Origin: Chitiniphilus purpureus
Lineage (GTDB): Bacteria > Pseudomonadota > Gammaproteobacteria > Burkholderiales > Chitinibacteraceae
Direction of reading: 5' to 3'
NCBI RefSeq assembly: GCF_025642115.1
Contig: NZ_CP106753.1
Span: 1-64,000 of the forward strand
DNA length: 64,000 bases
In this document: piece after piece, positions 29,615 to 37,673 of the stretch
Layout of the letters: each line of letters opens with the position of its first letter
How positions within the stretch are numbered: position 1 is the stretch's first letter
The notes under the pieces: generated by a model
Databases searched by the model: none
Seen by the model: only the letters and a program-made list of their open reading frames with translations
What the model was told of the DNA's origin: nothing
Made by a program: the position numbers and the translations under genes

Positions 29615-30937
29615 ATGCAGTACAACAACAGATCACGCGGAGTGACAGTGGATGACAGCGGGCAGACCATGGCCGGGCGTGGCACCGCCGGCCAGGGCAG
29701 GCCGAACCGATTGATGCAGTTGCTGCTGACCGCCCTGCTCGCCACCGGCATGCACGGCGCACTGGCGGCGGCATGGCAGGCCAGCGCTGCCTATGCGCAG
29801 GGCGACATCGTGGCGCATCAGGGCCAGGAGTGGCAGGCCAAGTGGTGGACGCGCGGCGAGGCACCGGGCCCGCAGGCCCAGGCGTGGCAGCCGGCGCCGT
29901 CGGAGGATGCGCCCGCGTGGCAGGCGGGCACCGCCTACCAGGCCGGGCAGGTCGTGCTGCACGAGGGCAAGCTCTACCAGGCACAGTGGTGGACCCGCGG
30001 CAACGTACCGGCGCCGCAAGGACCGTGGAAATCGCTGGGCACCGGCGTGAAGGCCAAGCAGTTCGTGCGCGTGCCGGGTGGCACCTTCATCATGGGCGCC
30101 ACCGTGGCCGGCAATGTCAACTACCCCAACGAGTATCCGGTGCACCCGGTGACGCTGTCGCCGTTCTATCTGAGCAGCACCGAGGTCACCTACCGCCAGT
30201 TCGACCGCTACACCCGCGCCACCGGCCAGCCGCTGCTCAGCTCGCTCGACGCCGGCGGCATGGATTTCGGGCGTGGCGAGAACCCGGCGGTCAACGTGTC
30301 GTGGTTTGCCGCGATCAAATACATCAACTGGCTCAACCAGCAAAAGGGCTGGCCCCGCGCCTACGACGAGACCACCGGCGACCTGCTCGATGCCGCCGGC
30401 CAGCCGACCACCGATGTCGCCAAGGTGATCGGCTATCGGCTGCCCACCGAGGCGGAGTGGGAATACGCAGCGCGTGACCGCGGCCAGGACATCATCAACG
30501 CCTGGGGCAATGGCGCACCGCTGATCAATGGCAAACCCGCCGCCAATATCGCCGACATCAGCCTCAAGACCTTCTTCGAAGGCGAGCTTGGCATTCCGCT
30601 GCCGCCATGGATGGTCATCTGGGAAGTCACCGACGGCTATCCGCGGCTGGCACCGGTAGGCAGCTTCATCCCCAACTCGCTGGGGGTCTACGACCTGTCC
30701 GGCAATGCCTGGGAATGGACCACCGACAAGGAGCGCGTCTACACCACGGCCGCGCAGACCAATCCGGTGGGCGTCAGCGACGCGCCAGGCCGCGTGATGC
30801 GTGGCGCGAGCTGGGACAACGGTCAGGAGATGCACATCACCGACCGCTATGCCGGCAACCCGGCCGAATCCACCGGCGCCACCGGCTTCCGGCTGGCACG
30901 TTCGGTAGTGGCCGGCCAGGAAGATCGCGGTGACTGA
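29615..30937 (+). CDS. Secreted SUMF1/FGE-fold protein with two chitin-type CBMs (paralogue 1)
   Basis: A 440-residue protein: a long N-region then signal peptide LLLTALLATGMHGALA, two CBM5/12-like modules (AAYAQGDIVAHQGQEWQAKW; TAYQAGQVVLHEGKLYQAQW), and a SUMF1/formylglycine-generating-enzyme domain from about residue 150 (FVRVPGGTFIMGATV, EVTYRQFDRYTRATG, YRLPTEAEWEYAARDRGQDI, GNAWEWTTD, GATGFRLARS). The paired cysteines needed for formylglycine formation are missing, and the mature protein has no cysteine at all, so it is probably a non-catalytic ligand-binding member of the fold. TGGAGGA at 29601-29607 supports ATG 29615. A terminator follows, then a close paralogue. Confidence 0.88.
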   Translation: MQYNNRSRGVTVDDSGQTMAGRGTAGQGRPNRLMQLLLTALLATGMHGALAAAWQASAAYAQGDIVAHQGQEWQAKWWTRGEAPGPQAQAWQPAPSEDAPAWQAGTAYQAGQVVLHEGKLYQAQWWTRGNVPAPQGPWKSLGTGVKAKQFVRVPGGTFIMGATVAGNVNYPNEYPVHPVTLSPFYLSSTEVTYRQFDRYTRATGQPLLSSLDAGGMDFGRGENPAVNVSWFAAIKYINWLNQQKGWPRAYDETTGDLLDAAGQPTTDVAKVIGYRLPTEAEWEYAARDRGQDIINAWGNGAPLINGKPAANIADISLKTFFEGELGIPLPPWMVIWEVTDGYPRLAPVGSFIPNSLGVYDLSGNAWEWTTDKERVYTTAAQTNPVGVSDAPGRVMRGASWDNGQEMHITDRYAGNPAESTGATGFRLARSVVAGQEDRGD

Positions 30938-30960
30938 CGCGAACGGCTGACGTAGTGCAA

Positions 30961-30994
30961 CGGCGACCATGCCAACGGCATTGGTCGCCGTTTT
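30961..30994 (+). terminator. Intrinsic terminator after CBM-SUMF1 paralogue 1
   Basis: CGGCGACCA (30961-30969) pairs with TGGTCGCCG (30982-30990), followed by TTTT. Confidence 0.8.
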
Positions 30995-31232
30995 CATTGG
31001 TGCCTTGCCCCAGCCGGTAATCGCAGCCCCAGCTGCCTGTCGCATCGGCACGCGGCAACCCACCTGCATCAGCACATCAGTGGATGGTGATCAACCTGTT
31101 GTTTATCAACGACTTTCCAACAAAAGGACTGCGCGCGATTGAAGCCATGCCACGCTCCTGGCACCGTGTCCTGGTCCGATGGCCTACCCATACAGGCGGG
31201 CATCGGGCCCCCACCAATTGGAGGATGCACCC

Positions 31233-32549
31233 ATGCAATACAACAACAAATCATGCGTAGTGGCAGTGGATAAAACCGGTCAGGCTGCCGTTGGACACAG
31301 TGTTCAGCGACAGCCCGGGGTGAACCGGGTGAAGCAGTTGCTCCTGGCCGCCCTGTGTGCAGTCGGCATGCAGGGTGCCTGGGCAGCGGCCTGGCAAGCC
31401 GACATCGCTTACAACCAAGGCGACATCGTGACCTACCAGGGCCAGGAGTGGCAGGCCAAGTGGTGGACCAAGGGCAGCGCGCCGAATGGCAGCGCCGGTG
31501 CATGGCAACCGGCACCGCCGGAAGACGCCGCGTCCTGGCAGGCCGATCGTGCCTACAAGGCCGGTGATGCAGTGGTATACGAGGGCAAGCTCTATCAGGC
31601 TCAGTGGTGGACTCGCGCCCAGGCGCCAAGTCCAACCAGCGGTGCATGGAAACCGCTGGGCACCGGGGTGAAGGCCAGGCAGTTCGTCCGGGTGCCGGGT
31701 GGCACCTTCATCATGGGCGCCACGGTGGCCGCGCCGGTCAACTATCCGAATGAGTACCCCATCCACCCGGTCACCCTGTCACCGTTCTACCTGAGCAGCA
31801 CCGAGGTCACCTACCGCCAGTTCGACCGCTACACCCGCGCCACCGGCGAGCCCCCCGCCAGCTCGATCGATCTGAGCGGCCGCGAGCTGGGCCGGGGCCA
31901 GAACCCGGTGGTCAACGTGTCGTGGTTCGCCGCGATCAAGTACATCAACTGGCTCAACCGGCAAAAGGGTTGGCCCAAAGCCTATGACGAGACCACCGGT
32001 GACCTGCTGGACGCCGCCGGCAAGCCCACGCTGGACGTGAGCAAGGTGATCGGCTACCGGCTGCCTACCGAGGCGGAATGGGAATACGCGGCGCGCGACC
32101 GGGGCCAGGACATCATCAACGCCTGGGGCAACGGCCAGCCACTCATCAATGGCAAGGTGGCCGCCAATATTGCGGACGAGAGCTGCAAAGCCTACTTCGA
32201 GCCCATCATCGGGCCGATTCCCGTGACCATCTGGCAAGTGGACGATGGTTATCCGCGCCTGGCACCAGTGGGCAGCTTCGTGCCCAATTCGCTGGGGCTC
32301 CACGATATGTCCGGCAACGCGTGGGAATGGACCACCGACCGGGAACGCGCCTTCACCAATGCCGCACAGCGGAACCCGGTGGGTACCAGCGACAGGCCCG
32401 AGCGCATCCTGCGCGGTGCCAGTTGGGACAATGGTACCGAGATGCACATCACCGACCGCGCGCCGATTCCGCCCGAGTTCGGCAACCAGGCCATCGGCTT
32501 CCGCCTCGCGCGCTCAGTGGTGGCCGGCCAGGAGGATCACGATGATTGA
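31233..32549 (+). CDS. Secreted SUMF1/FGE-fold protein with two chitin-type CBMs (paralogue 2)
   Basis: A 438-residue tandem duplicate of the preceding gene with the same order: N-region starting MQYNN, signal peptide LLLAALCAVGMQGAWA, CBM modules (IAYNQGDIVTYQGQEWQAKW; RAYKAGDAVVYEGKLYQAQW), and the SUMF1-type domain (YRLPTEAEWEYAARDRGQDI; SGNAWEWTTDRER; LRGASWDNGTEMHITDR). At the place where FGE has its redox-active cysteines it has WDNGTEM, so formylglycine activity is not expected. TTGGAGGA precedes ATG 31233. It differs from paralogue 1 mostly in the insert before DGYPRLAPVG. A terminator follows. Confidence 0.88.
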   Translation: MQYNNKSCVVAVDKTGQAAVGHSVQRQPGVNRVKQLLLAALCAVGMQGAWAAAWQADIAYNQGDIVTYQGQEWQAKWWTKGSAPNGSAGAWQPAPPEDAASWQADRAYKAGDAVVYEGKLYQAQWWTRAQAPSPTSGAWKPLGTGVKARQFVRVPGGTFIMGATVAAPVNYPNEYPIHPVTLSPFYLSSTEVTYRQFDRYTRATGEPPASSIDLSGRELGRGQNPVVNVSWFAAIKYINWLNRQKGWPKAYDETTGDLLDAAGKPTLDVSKVIGYRLPTEAEWEYAARDRGQDIINAWGNGQPLINGKVAANIADESCKAYFEPIIGPIPVTIWQVDDGYPRLAPVGSFVPNSLGLHDMSGNAWEWTTDRERAFTNAAQRNPVGTSDRPERILRGASWDNGTEMHITDRAPIPPEFGNQAIGFRLARSVVAGQEDHDD

Positions 32550-32609
32550 GCGCAACGCCTGATCCGGCACCGGGCGGCGCCAAGCGTACCGCCACTGCCG
32601 TTGCAGTTG

Positions 32610-32636
32610 GAACGCGGCTTGGCCGCGTTCTTTTTT
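32610..32636 (+). terminator. Intrinsic terminator after CBM-SUMF1 paralogue 2
   Basis: GAACGCGGC (32610-32618) pairs with GCCGCGTTC (32622-32630), followed by six T. It abuts the convergent AraC-type gene stop. Confidence 0.85.
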
Positions 32637-33574
32637 CAATCGGCTTCGGCCTTGGCGACAAAGCCTGGCGCCGCCGGCTTGAGCCGGCTCGGATTGTGGC
32701 CGAAATGGCGGGTGAAGCGCCGGCTGAAGCTTGCCACCTCCAGATAGCCGACCGCGGCAGCGGTCTGGCCCACGCCCAGCCCGGCAAGCAGCAGTTCGCG
32801 GGCACGACGCATGCGCAGCAGCATCAGATATTGGCCCGGTGCCATGCCCAGATAGTGTCGGCACAGCCGGTGCAGGTGCGCCGGGGTGATCTGCAGCTGC
32901 GCGGCCAGTGCCTCGGTCGTCCAGGGCTCGCCCAACTGCTCATCCACGCGGCGGAACAGGCTTTGCAAGCGGGCCGACCAGCCGGTATCGGGGTGCAGCG
33001 GAGCCAGGCTGCGTTCGATGAGACCCGTCACCACGATCAGCGCACGTGCGGCAAAGGCCTGGCTGGGCTGCTGCAGGTGCCGCAGCGCCTCGTGGTGGAA
33101 CACCGCCACCGCATCGTGCAGCAGCTGCGCGTCGGCGCAGCGCTGCACCCGCGGCTGCACGCCTTGCAGATGCTGCCAGCGCGGCGTGTCATACAGCAGG
33201 AACCACACCAGATGCCACGGCGCCTCGCCGGTGCGGCGCAGCCCCCAGCGTCCACGCGCCGGCAGCACGCCGACCTCGCCGGGCCCCACCGGCCGGCTCG
33301 CTTCGCCGCCGAACAGCTCCCCTTGCCCGGCCAACGGCAGCAGCACCACATGGAACGGCGGGTCGATGCGCTCGACCTCGAAGCGGCCGGGTGCGTGACT
33401 GATGCCGCACATGAATAGGCCGCGGTTGCGCATCGGCGGGTAGCTCGGACGGTGGAACACGTGCACGCCGATCAGGCGCTCCACCGTTTCGGGGCCGATG
33501 TCGAAGCGTTCCTGATAGATCGTCGCCATGTGCGGATGTGATTCCTGGACAAAAGCGACGCGAGCATGTGACAT
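32636..33574 (-). CDS. AraC-family transcriptional regulator
   Basis: A 312-residue regulator with an N-terminal cupin-like sensing domain (FHVVLLPLAGQGELFGGEAS, RPVGPGEVGVLPARGRW) and the C-terminal double helix-turn-helix (TEALAAQLQITPAHLHRLCR; GQTAAAVGYLEVASFSRRFT) ending in the family hallmark HFGHNPSRLK. The start may be 33574 or the internal ATG at 33529 (MATIYQERFD); neither has a strong ribosome binding site. It is divergent from the ABC exporter operon at 33639, its most likely target. Confidence 0.88.
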   Translation of the reverse strand: MSHARVAFVQESHPHMATIYQERFDIGPETVERLIGVHVFHRPSYPPMRNRGLFMCGISHAPGRFEVERIDPPFHVVLLPLAGQGELFGGEASRPVGPGEVGVLPARGRWGLRRTGEAPWHLVWFLLYDTPRWQHLQGVQPRVQRCADAQLLHDAVAVFHHEALRHLQQPSQAFAARALIVVTGLIERSLAPLHPDTGWSARLQSLFRRVDEQLGEPWTTEALAAQLQITPAHLHRLCRHYLGMAPGQYLMLLRMRRARELLLAGLGVGQTAAAVGYLEVASFSRRFTRHFGHNPSRLKPAAPGFVAKAEAD

Positions 33575-33638
33575 TCCAACACGGCGGTCAACGGGCTAGA
33601 GTCAGGCGTCCTTCCCACCTGTTGCCGCAGAGACGCCG

Positions 33639-34640
33639 ATGCCCTTGATCGAAGCGACCCAGCTTTGCCGGGATTACCAGATACCGCAGCCCGCGCAGGG
33701 CTGGGCCGGCCAACTGGCCCGGTTATGGCGGCCACGCCATGAAGTACGGCGCTCGGTGGACCGGATCGACTTCCGGATCGAGCGCGGCGAATGCGTCGGG
33801 CTGATCGGGCCGAACGGTGCCGGCAAGTCGACCACCATCAAGATGCTGACCGGCATCCTGGCCCCCTCGTCAGGCAGCCTGCGGGTGGCACAGTTCGACC
33901 CGCACCGGCAGCGGCATGAATACGTGCAGCGCATCGGCGTGGTGTTCGGACAACGCTCGCAGCTGTGGTGGGACCTGCCGGTGCGCGATGCCTACCGCAT
34001 CCTGCAGGCGATCTACGCCGTGCCGCAGGCCACCTTCGATGCCCGGGTGGCGCTGTTCGAAAGCCGGGTGGGGCTGGGCGAGCTGCTGGCGCGGCCGGTA
34101 CGCACGCTGTCGCTGGGGCAGCGCATGCTGTGCGAGATCGCCGCGGCCTTCCTGCACGCGCCGGACGTGGTGTTCCTGGACGAGCCCACCATCGGCCTCG
34201 ATATCGAGATGAAGGCCAAGATCCGCGAGCTGATCGCCACACTCAACCGCGAGGCCGGCACCACGGTGCTGATCACCTCGCACGATGTGGGCGACATCGA
34301 CCGGCTGTGCGCGCGCATCCTGCTGATCGACCATGGCCGGCTGCGCTTTGACGGTACCTTGGAGGCATTCAAGCGCGAGATGGGCAGTGGGCAATGGTGG
34401 CAGGTGCAATTGCCCGCACCGCAGCACGAAGCGGCGCTGGCACTGCTGGCGGCGCATCATCCGCACCTGGCGGCACGGCGCCACCCCCGCGGCGTCGAAG
34501 CCGCGCAAAGCCATATCGGCTTTGCCGAGCTGGTCGCGCTGCTCGGGCCGCTGGGCGTGGAAAGCGTGCTTGCCGTCGAGCCGGATCTGGAAAGCATCCT
34601 GCACGACTACTACCGGCACGGACGCGGGGTGCCGGCATGA
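33639..34640 (+). CDS. ABC-2 type exporter, ATP-binding protein
   Basis: A 333-residue ATPase with Walker A GPNGAGKSTTIK near residue 60, signature region RTLSLGQRMLCEIAAAFL, Walker B VVFLDEPTIGLD and the H-loop ITSHD, plus a C-terminal extension typical of DrrA/NatA-like exporters. The stop overlaps the next gene's ATG (ATGA at 34637-34640), so the subunits are co-translated. The operon has two different permeases, indicating a heterodimeric channel. The substrate is unknown. Confidence 0.93.
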   Translation: MPLIEATQLCRDYQIPQPAQGWAGQLARLWRPRHEVRRSVDRIDFRIERGECVGLIGPNGAGKSTTIKMLTGILAPSSGSLRVAQFDPHRQRHEYVQRIGVVFGQRSQLWWDLPVRDAYRILQAIYAVPQATFDARVALFESRVGLGELLARPVRTLSLGQRMLCEIAAAFLHAPDVVFLDEPTIGLDIEMKAKIRELIATLNREAGTTVLITSHDVGDIDRLCARILLIDHGRLRFDGTLEAFKREMGSGQWWQVQLPAPQHEAALALLAAHHPHLAARRHPRGVEAAQSHIGFAELVALLGPLGVESVLAVEPDLESILHDYYRHGRGVPA

Positions 34641-35416
34641 GATACACCGTGCTGGCGTGGTACCGGCTGACCCGCGCCTATTTCCTGACCGCGATCGGCC
34701 AACCGCTGAGCCTGGTGCTGCTGGGCGTGGGGCAGGGGCTGGTACTGTGGCTCACCTACTGGCTCTGGTTCGCGCTGTACAGTGCCGACCCGCAGCGCGC
34801 CGGGCTGCAGTTCGAACAGGCGCTGCTGCTGATCGCCACTGCCCAGACCTTCTTCGCGCTGGTGCAGACCGGGGTGGACTATCAGTTTTCATGGGAGCTG
34901 CGCTCGGGTCAGGTGGCCACCTACCTGGTGCAGCCCCTGCCACTGGCACTGCGCTATTTCGCCTATGCCTGCGCACGGGCGCTGGCGCAGGCGCTGCCCC
35001 TGGTGCCGGTGTGGTTCGGCTTCGTACTGCTGGCGGGGCTGGCGCCCGCACTGAGCGCCTGGGCGCTGGCCGCCATGGCACTGGCGCTGATCCTGGTGTT
35101 CTGCATCGACCTGACCGTCGGGCTGGCGGGGCTGGTGGTGACCGACCAATGGGGCATCACCGCCAGCAAGGACACGCTGATCCAATTCTGCGGCGGCGCG
35201 CTGGTGCCGCTGGCGTTCTTCAGCCCGCCGGTACGCGAGGCGTTGAACCGGCTGCCGTTCGTGCATGCGTTCCAGACGCCGGTGGGCTTCGTCACCGGTC
35301 TTGCCGCCGAGCCCGTCACGCTGGCCTGGCAGCTGCTGTGGTGCCTGCTGGCCGTGCTGGGCATGCGCTGGGCGCTGCGGCTGGCACTGCGCCGCATCCT
35401 GATCTTCGGTGCCTGA
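34637..35416 (+). CDS. ABC-2 family transporter permease (subunit 1)
   Basis: A 259-residue inner-membrane protein with about six hydrophobic segments and an ABC2_membrane_6-like style (YTVLAWYRLTRAYFLTAIGQ; SWELRSGQVATYLVQPLPLA). It overlaps the ATPase gene by four bases and precedes a second permease by 47 bases. It is expected to form the membrane channel with subunit 2. Confidence 0.88.
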   Translation: MRYTVLAWYRLTRAYFLTAIGQPLSLVLLGVGQGLVLWLTYWLWFALYSADPQRAGLQFEQALLLIATAQTFFALVQTGVDYQFSWELRSGQVATYLVQPLPLALRYFAYACARALAQALPLVPVWFGFVLLAGLAPALSAWALAAMALALILVFCIDLTVGLAGLVVTDQWGITASKDTLIQFCGGALVPLAFFSPPVREALNRLPFVHAFQTPVGFVTGLAAEPVTLAWQLLWCLLAVLGMRWALRLALRRILIFGA

Positions 35417-35463
35417 GCGGGCATCGCATCCGCCGGCCTACCATCGAACCTGGGGATTCCGAC

Positions 35464-36249
35464 ATGCAGACCGTACTGACCGCCTTCGGCCGGCTGGCGC
35501 GCGCCGAGCTGCACGCCAAGCTGGCCAACCGCACCGAATTCCTGCTGATCGGGCTGGGGGTGTTCGCCACCTCGCTCGCCACCGCCGCCACGCTGTACCT
35601 GCTGGCCGGGCAGCAGGGCAGCATCGCCGGCTGGAACCGCTACGACCTGATCTTCCTGCAAGGCTTCATGCTGCTGGCCTACTCGCTGCAAAGCGGGATG
35701 TTCAACGCGCAGTTCATGCTCAGCCGCTGGCTGCGCGACGGCAGCTACCTGCGCACCTATCTGCGTCCGGTGCATCCGCTGCTGCAGCTGGCACTGGAAC
35801 GGTTCCATCCGCAGGGCTTCCTGGTGATGGCGTTCGGGCTGGGATACTGCGTGCTGGCGGTGTGGGCCGGCGGCACGGCGCAACCATGGTGGTTCTGGCC
35901 GGCGTTCGCGCTGCTGTGGCTGCTGGCGGCGGTGACCTTCACCGCGATCAACCTGATGGCCGCTGCCAGCGCGTTCTGGTTCGGCGAGGCCTGGCCGACG
36001 CAGTCGCTGGTCGGCCGGGTGACCGACATGGCGCGCTACCCACTGGATATGCTGCCCTGGTTGCCGCGCCAGTGCTTCATGTGGCTGCCGCTGGGTGCGC
36101 TGGGGTACTGGCCGGGTCGTGCCCTGCTGCACGGCACGCCGCTGCTGCCGGTGCTGGGCTACATGCTGCTGGCGTGTGCAGTCAGTGTGTGGGGCGCACA
36201 CCGGCTATGGCATGCCGGCATGCGCCACTACGAAGGCGCCGGCGGCTGA
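35464..36249 (+). CDS. ABC-2 family transporter permease (subunit 2)
   Basis: A 261-residue membrane protein with about six hydrophobic segments (TEFLLIGLGVFATSLATAAT; LLAAVTFTAINLMAAASAFW; RYPLDMLPWLPRQCFMWLPL), the partner of the preceding permease. The pairing of one ATPase with two related but distinct permeases is a common exporter layout in which function is unknown. Convergent with the small exported-protein gene 14 bases downstream. Confidence 0.88.
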   Translation: MQTVLTAFGRLARAELHAKLANRTEFLLIGLGVFATSLATAATLYLLAGQQGSIAGWNRYDLIFLQGFMLLAYSLQSGMFNAQFMLSRWLRDGSYLRTYLRPVHPLLQLALERFHPQGFLVMAFGLGYCVLAVWAGGTAQPWWFWPAFALLWLLAAVTFTAINLMAAASAFWFGEAWPTQSLVGRVTDMARYPLDMLPWLPRQCFMWLPLGALGYWPGRALLHGTPLLPVLGYMLLACAVSVWGAHRLWHAGMRHYEGAGG

Positions 36250-36263
36250 CGCCGCCCGGCTGC

Positions 36264-36575
36264 TCAGTTGATGAAACCGCGGGCCTTCATCCGGTCACAC
36301 GGCGAATTGCGGTAGTGCCGTTGGGGCAGCGCCACGCCGCGTGCCTTGGCGCGCTGCGCCATCAGCGCGCGATGCTCCGCCACATAGGTGTTGCACTCGT
36401 CATAGGTTTGCAGCGAACGCATGCGATCCCGATGCGTGCGCTGTTCCTCCGGCGTCATCAGCTGCCAGCCGACGGTGTTGCCGGGGCCGGCCATCCATGG
36501 CCCGCGCGCAGTGACCGTGCCGCTGGCGAGCAGCAGCACCACGGCCACGGCGATGGGAAGGGTACGGTTGTTCAT
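36264..36575 (-). CDS. Small exported protein of unknown function
   Basis: A 103-residue protein with a signal peptide (LPIAVAVVLLLASGTVTARG) and a mature part rich in charged residues (LMTPEEQRTHRDRMRSLQTY; CNTYVAEHRALMAQRAKARG) and two cysteines. The sequence recalls small periplasmic proteins with an EEQ..HR..M helix, but I do not assign a family. An FNR-type palindrome at 36732 lies upstream, so expression under low oxygen is possible. ATG 36573-36575 is chosen because it begins the signal peptide. Confidence 0.75.
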   Translation of the reverse strand: MNNRTLPIAVAVVLLLASGTVTARGPWMAGPGNTVGWQLMTPEEQRTHRDRMRSLQTYDECNTYVAEHRALMAQRAKARGVALPQRHYRNSPCDRMKARGFIN

Positions 36576-36731
36576 GTCCAGACTCCTTGCTGCCGCCCTG
36601 TACGCCATACCCAGGTTCGGCCCACATCGGCAGGCTGGCGGCAAGGCGCAACCGGTGTCGGCAGGACAGGATCCAGGGACACGCCCCGGCTTCCAGGCCA
36701 TCCAGTCTTCTCCGTTGCGCCGCAACATTCC

Positions 36732-36745
36732 TTGACCCCGGTCAA
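36732..36745 (-). promoter_or_regulatory. FNR/ANR/DNR-type box TTGACCCCGGTCAA
   Basis: Arms TTGAC and GTCAA are separated by four bases, as in CRP/FNR-family sites (consensus TTGAT-N4-ATCAA). It is nested in a wider dyad, 36724-36749 (AACATT..AATGTT). The only gene reading away from it nearby is the small exported protein starting at 36575. Confidence 0.55.
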
Positions 36746-36815
36746 TGTTGCAGATGCATATCCGGTATCCGGGCCGCGGCCGCCGCAGGACGGCCGCGGC
36801 CCGTGCCTCAGCGCA

Positions 36816-37145
36816 TCAGGCCGCCATCCGCCGGCAGGCTTCGGCGCACTGGCGGCAGGCCACAGCGCACTGCTGGCAGTGCGCGGCATCGTGCCGCGCG
36901 CATTCGGCCGCGCAGGCTTCGCACACCTCGGCGCAGACCGCGCACAGCGCCGTGGCATAGCTGCTGCCACGCGCCATCAGCGTGGCCGCCCAACGGCACA
37001 GATCGGCACAGTCACGGTCGAGCCGGATGCAGGCAGCCATTGCGGTGGCGTGGCCTTCGCCAAGGCAGGCGCTGGCGCAGTGCTCGCAGGCGATGGCGCA
37101 ATCGTTGCAGGCCTGGATGCACTCGTCGAAACGTTCATGGGACAT
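36816..37145 (-). CDS. Cytosolic copper-storage protein, four-helix bundle (Csp-like)
   Basis: A 109-residue protein with 18 cysteines arranged as CxxxC/CxxC along predicted helices (CIQACNDCAIACEHCASAC; CAVCAEVCEACAAEC; CQQCAVACRQCAEAC), characteristic of Csp proteins that bind many Cu(I) ions inside a four-helix bundle. No signal peptide is present, so it should be the cytosolic Csp3-like type. AAAGGAG stands 8 bases before the ATG. The next gene upstream encodes a small secreted Cys-containing protein, which may be part of the same metal response. No CueR-type promoter was recognised. Confidence 0.9.
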   Translation of the reverse strand: MSHERFDECIQACNDCAIACEHCASACLGEGHATAMAACIRLDRDCADLCRWAATLMARGSSYATALCAVCAEVCEACAAECARHDAAHCQQCAVACRQCAEACRRMAA

Positions 37146-37199
37146 GGTGGGACTCCTTTCGCGTTGAATCGGATGGGGTGGGTTGCACGCTGAATACCG

Positions 37200-37517
37200 C
37201 TATCCACGCGAAGGAGGCCGCTCCGGCACATCCGGAAACAGGCGATAGCAATGGGCCGCCCCGCCGGCCACGTAGACGGGCCGGGTCTCGGGCAGCAGCA
37301 TGTTGTCAGCCGCCGGCAACGACCAGGCCGTGCGGCACTTGGGGCTGCTGCAGCAACATTGCGGTGCAAGCACCGGTGTGCCTGCCGCCACCGGCGGCAT
37401 CGGCACCGTGGCTGCAACGGCCGGGCCGCCCACCGCCACGGGATGCGCCCATGCGGCGGCGGGCGCCATCAGCCACAGCGTGCACAGCAGCAACAGAGGG
37501 CGAAGCAGGCAGAGCAT
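37200..37517 (-). CDS. Small secreted Cys-containing protein
   Basis: A 105-residue product with a clear signal peptide (LLRPLLLLCTLWLMAPAAAW then AHPVAVGG) and a mature part with PQCCCSSPKCRTAW, a possible metal-binding cluster, and one further Cys near the end. It lies 54 bases upstream of the copper-storage gene on the same strand, so co-expression is likely. Family not recognised. A role in periplasmic metal handling is a guess from context. Confidence 0.6.
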   Translation of the reverse strand: MLCLLRPLLLLCTLWLMAPAAAWAHPVAVGGPAVAATVPMPPVAAGTPVLAPQCCCSSPKCRTAWSLPAADNMLLPETRPVYVAGGAAHCYRLFPDVPERPPSRG

Positions 37518-37673
37518 GGCGAGGCCGTTCGATCCAAGGACAACGTATCGAGCCTAGGCGAGTCATCGCTGCACCGCGGGGCAGTTTTCACGAAACGCTG
37601 CTGCAACGCAGCACAGCATCCGCGCACCCGCGGCGGGCACCGGCCCGATCCACGCCGAGCCACGCCATCGCCA

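Noticed and set aside
29615..32549. Calling the SUMF1-fold proteins active formylglycine-generating enzymes
   Set aside because: The redox cysteines required for the reaction are absent in both.
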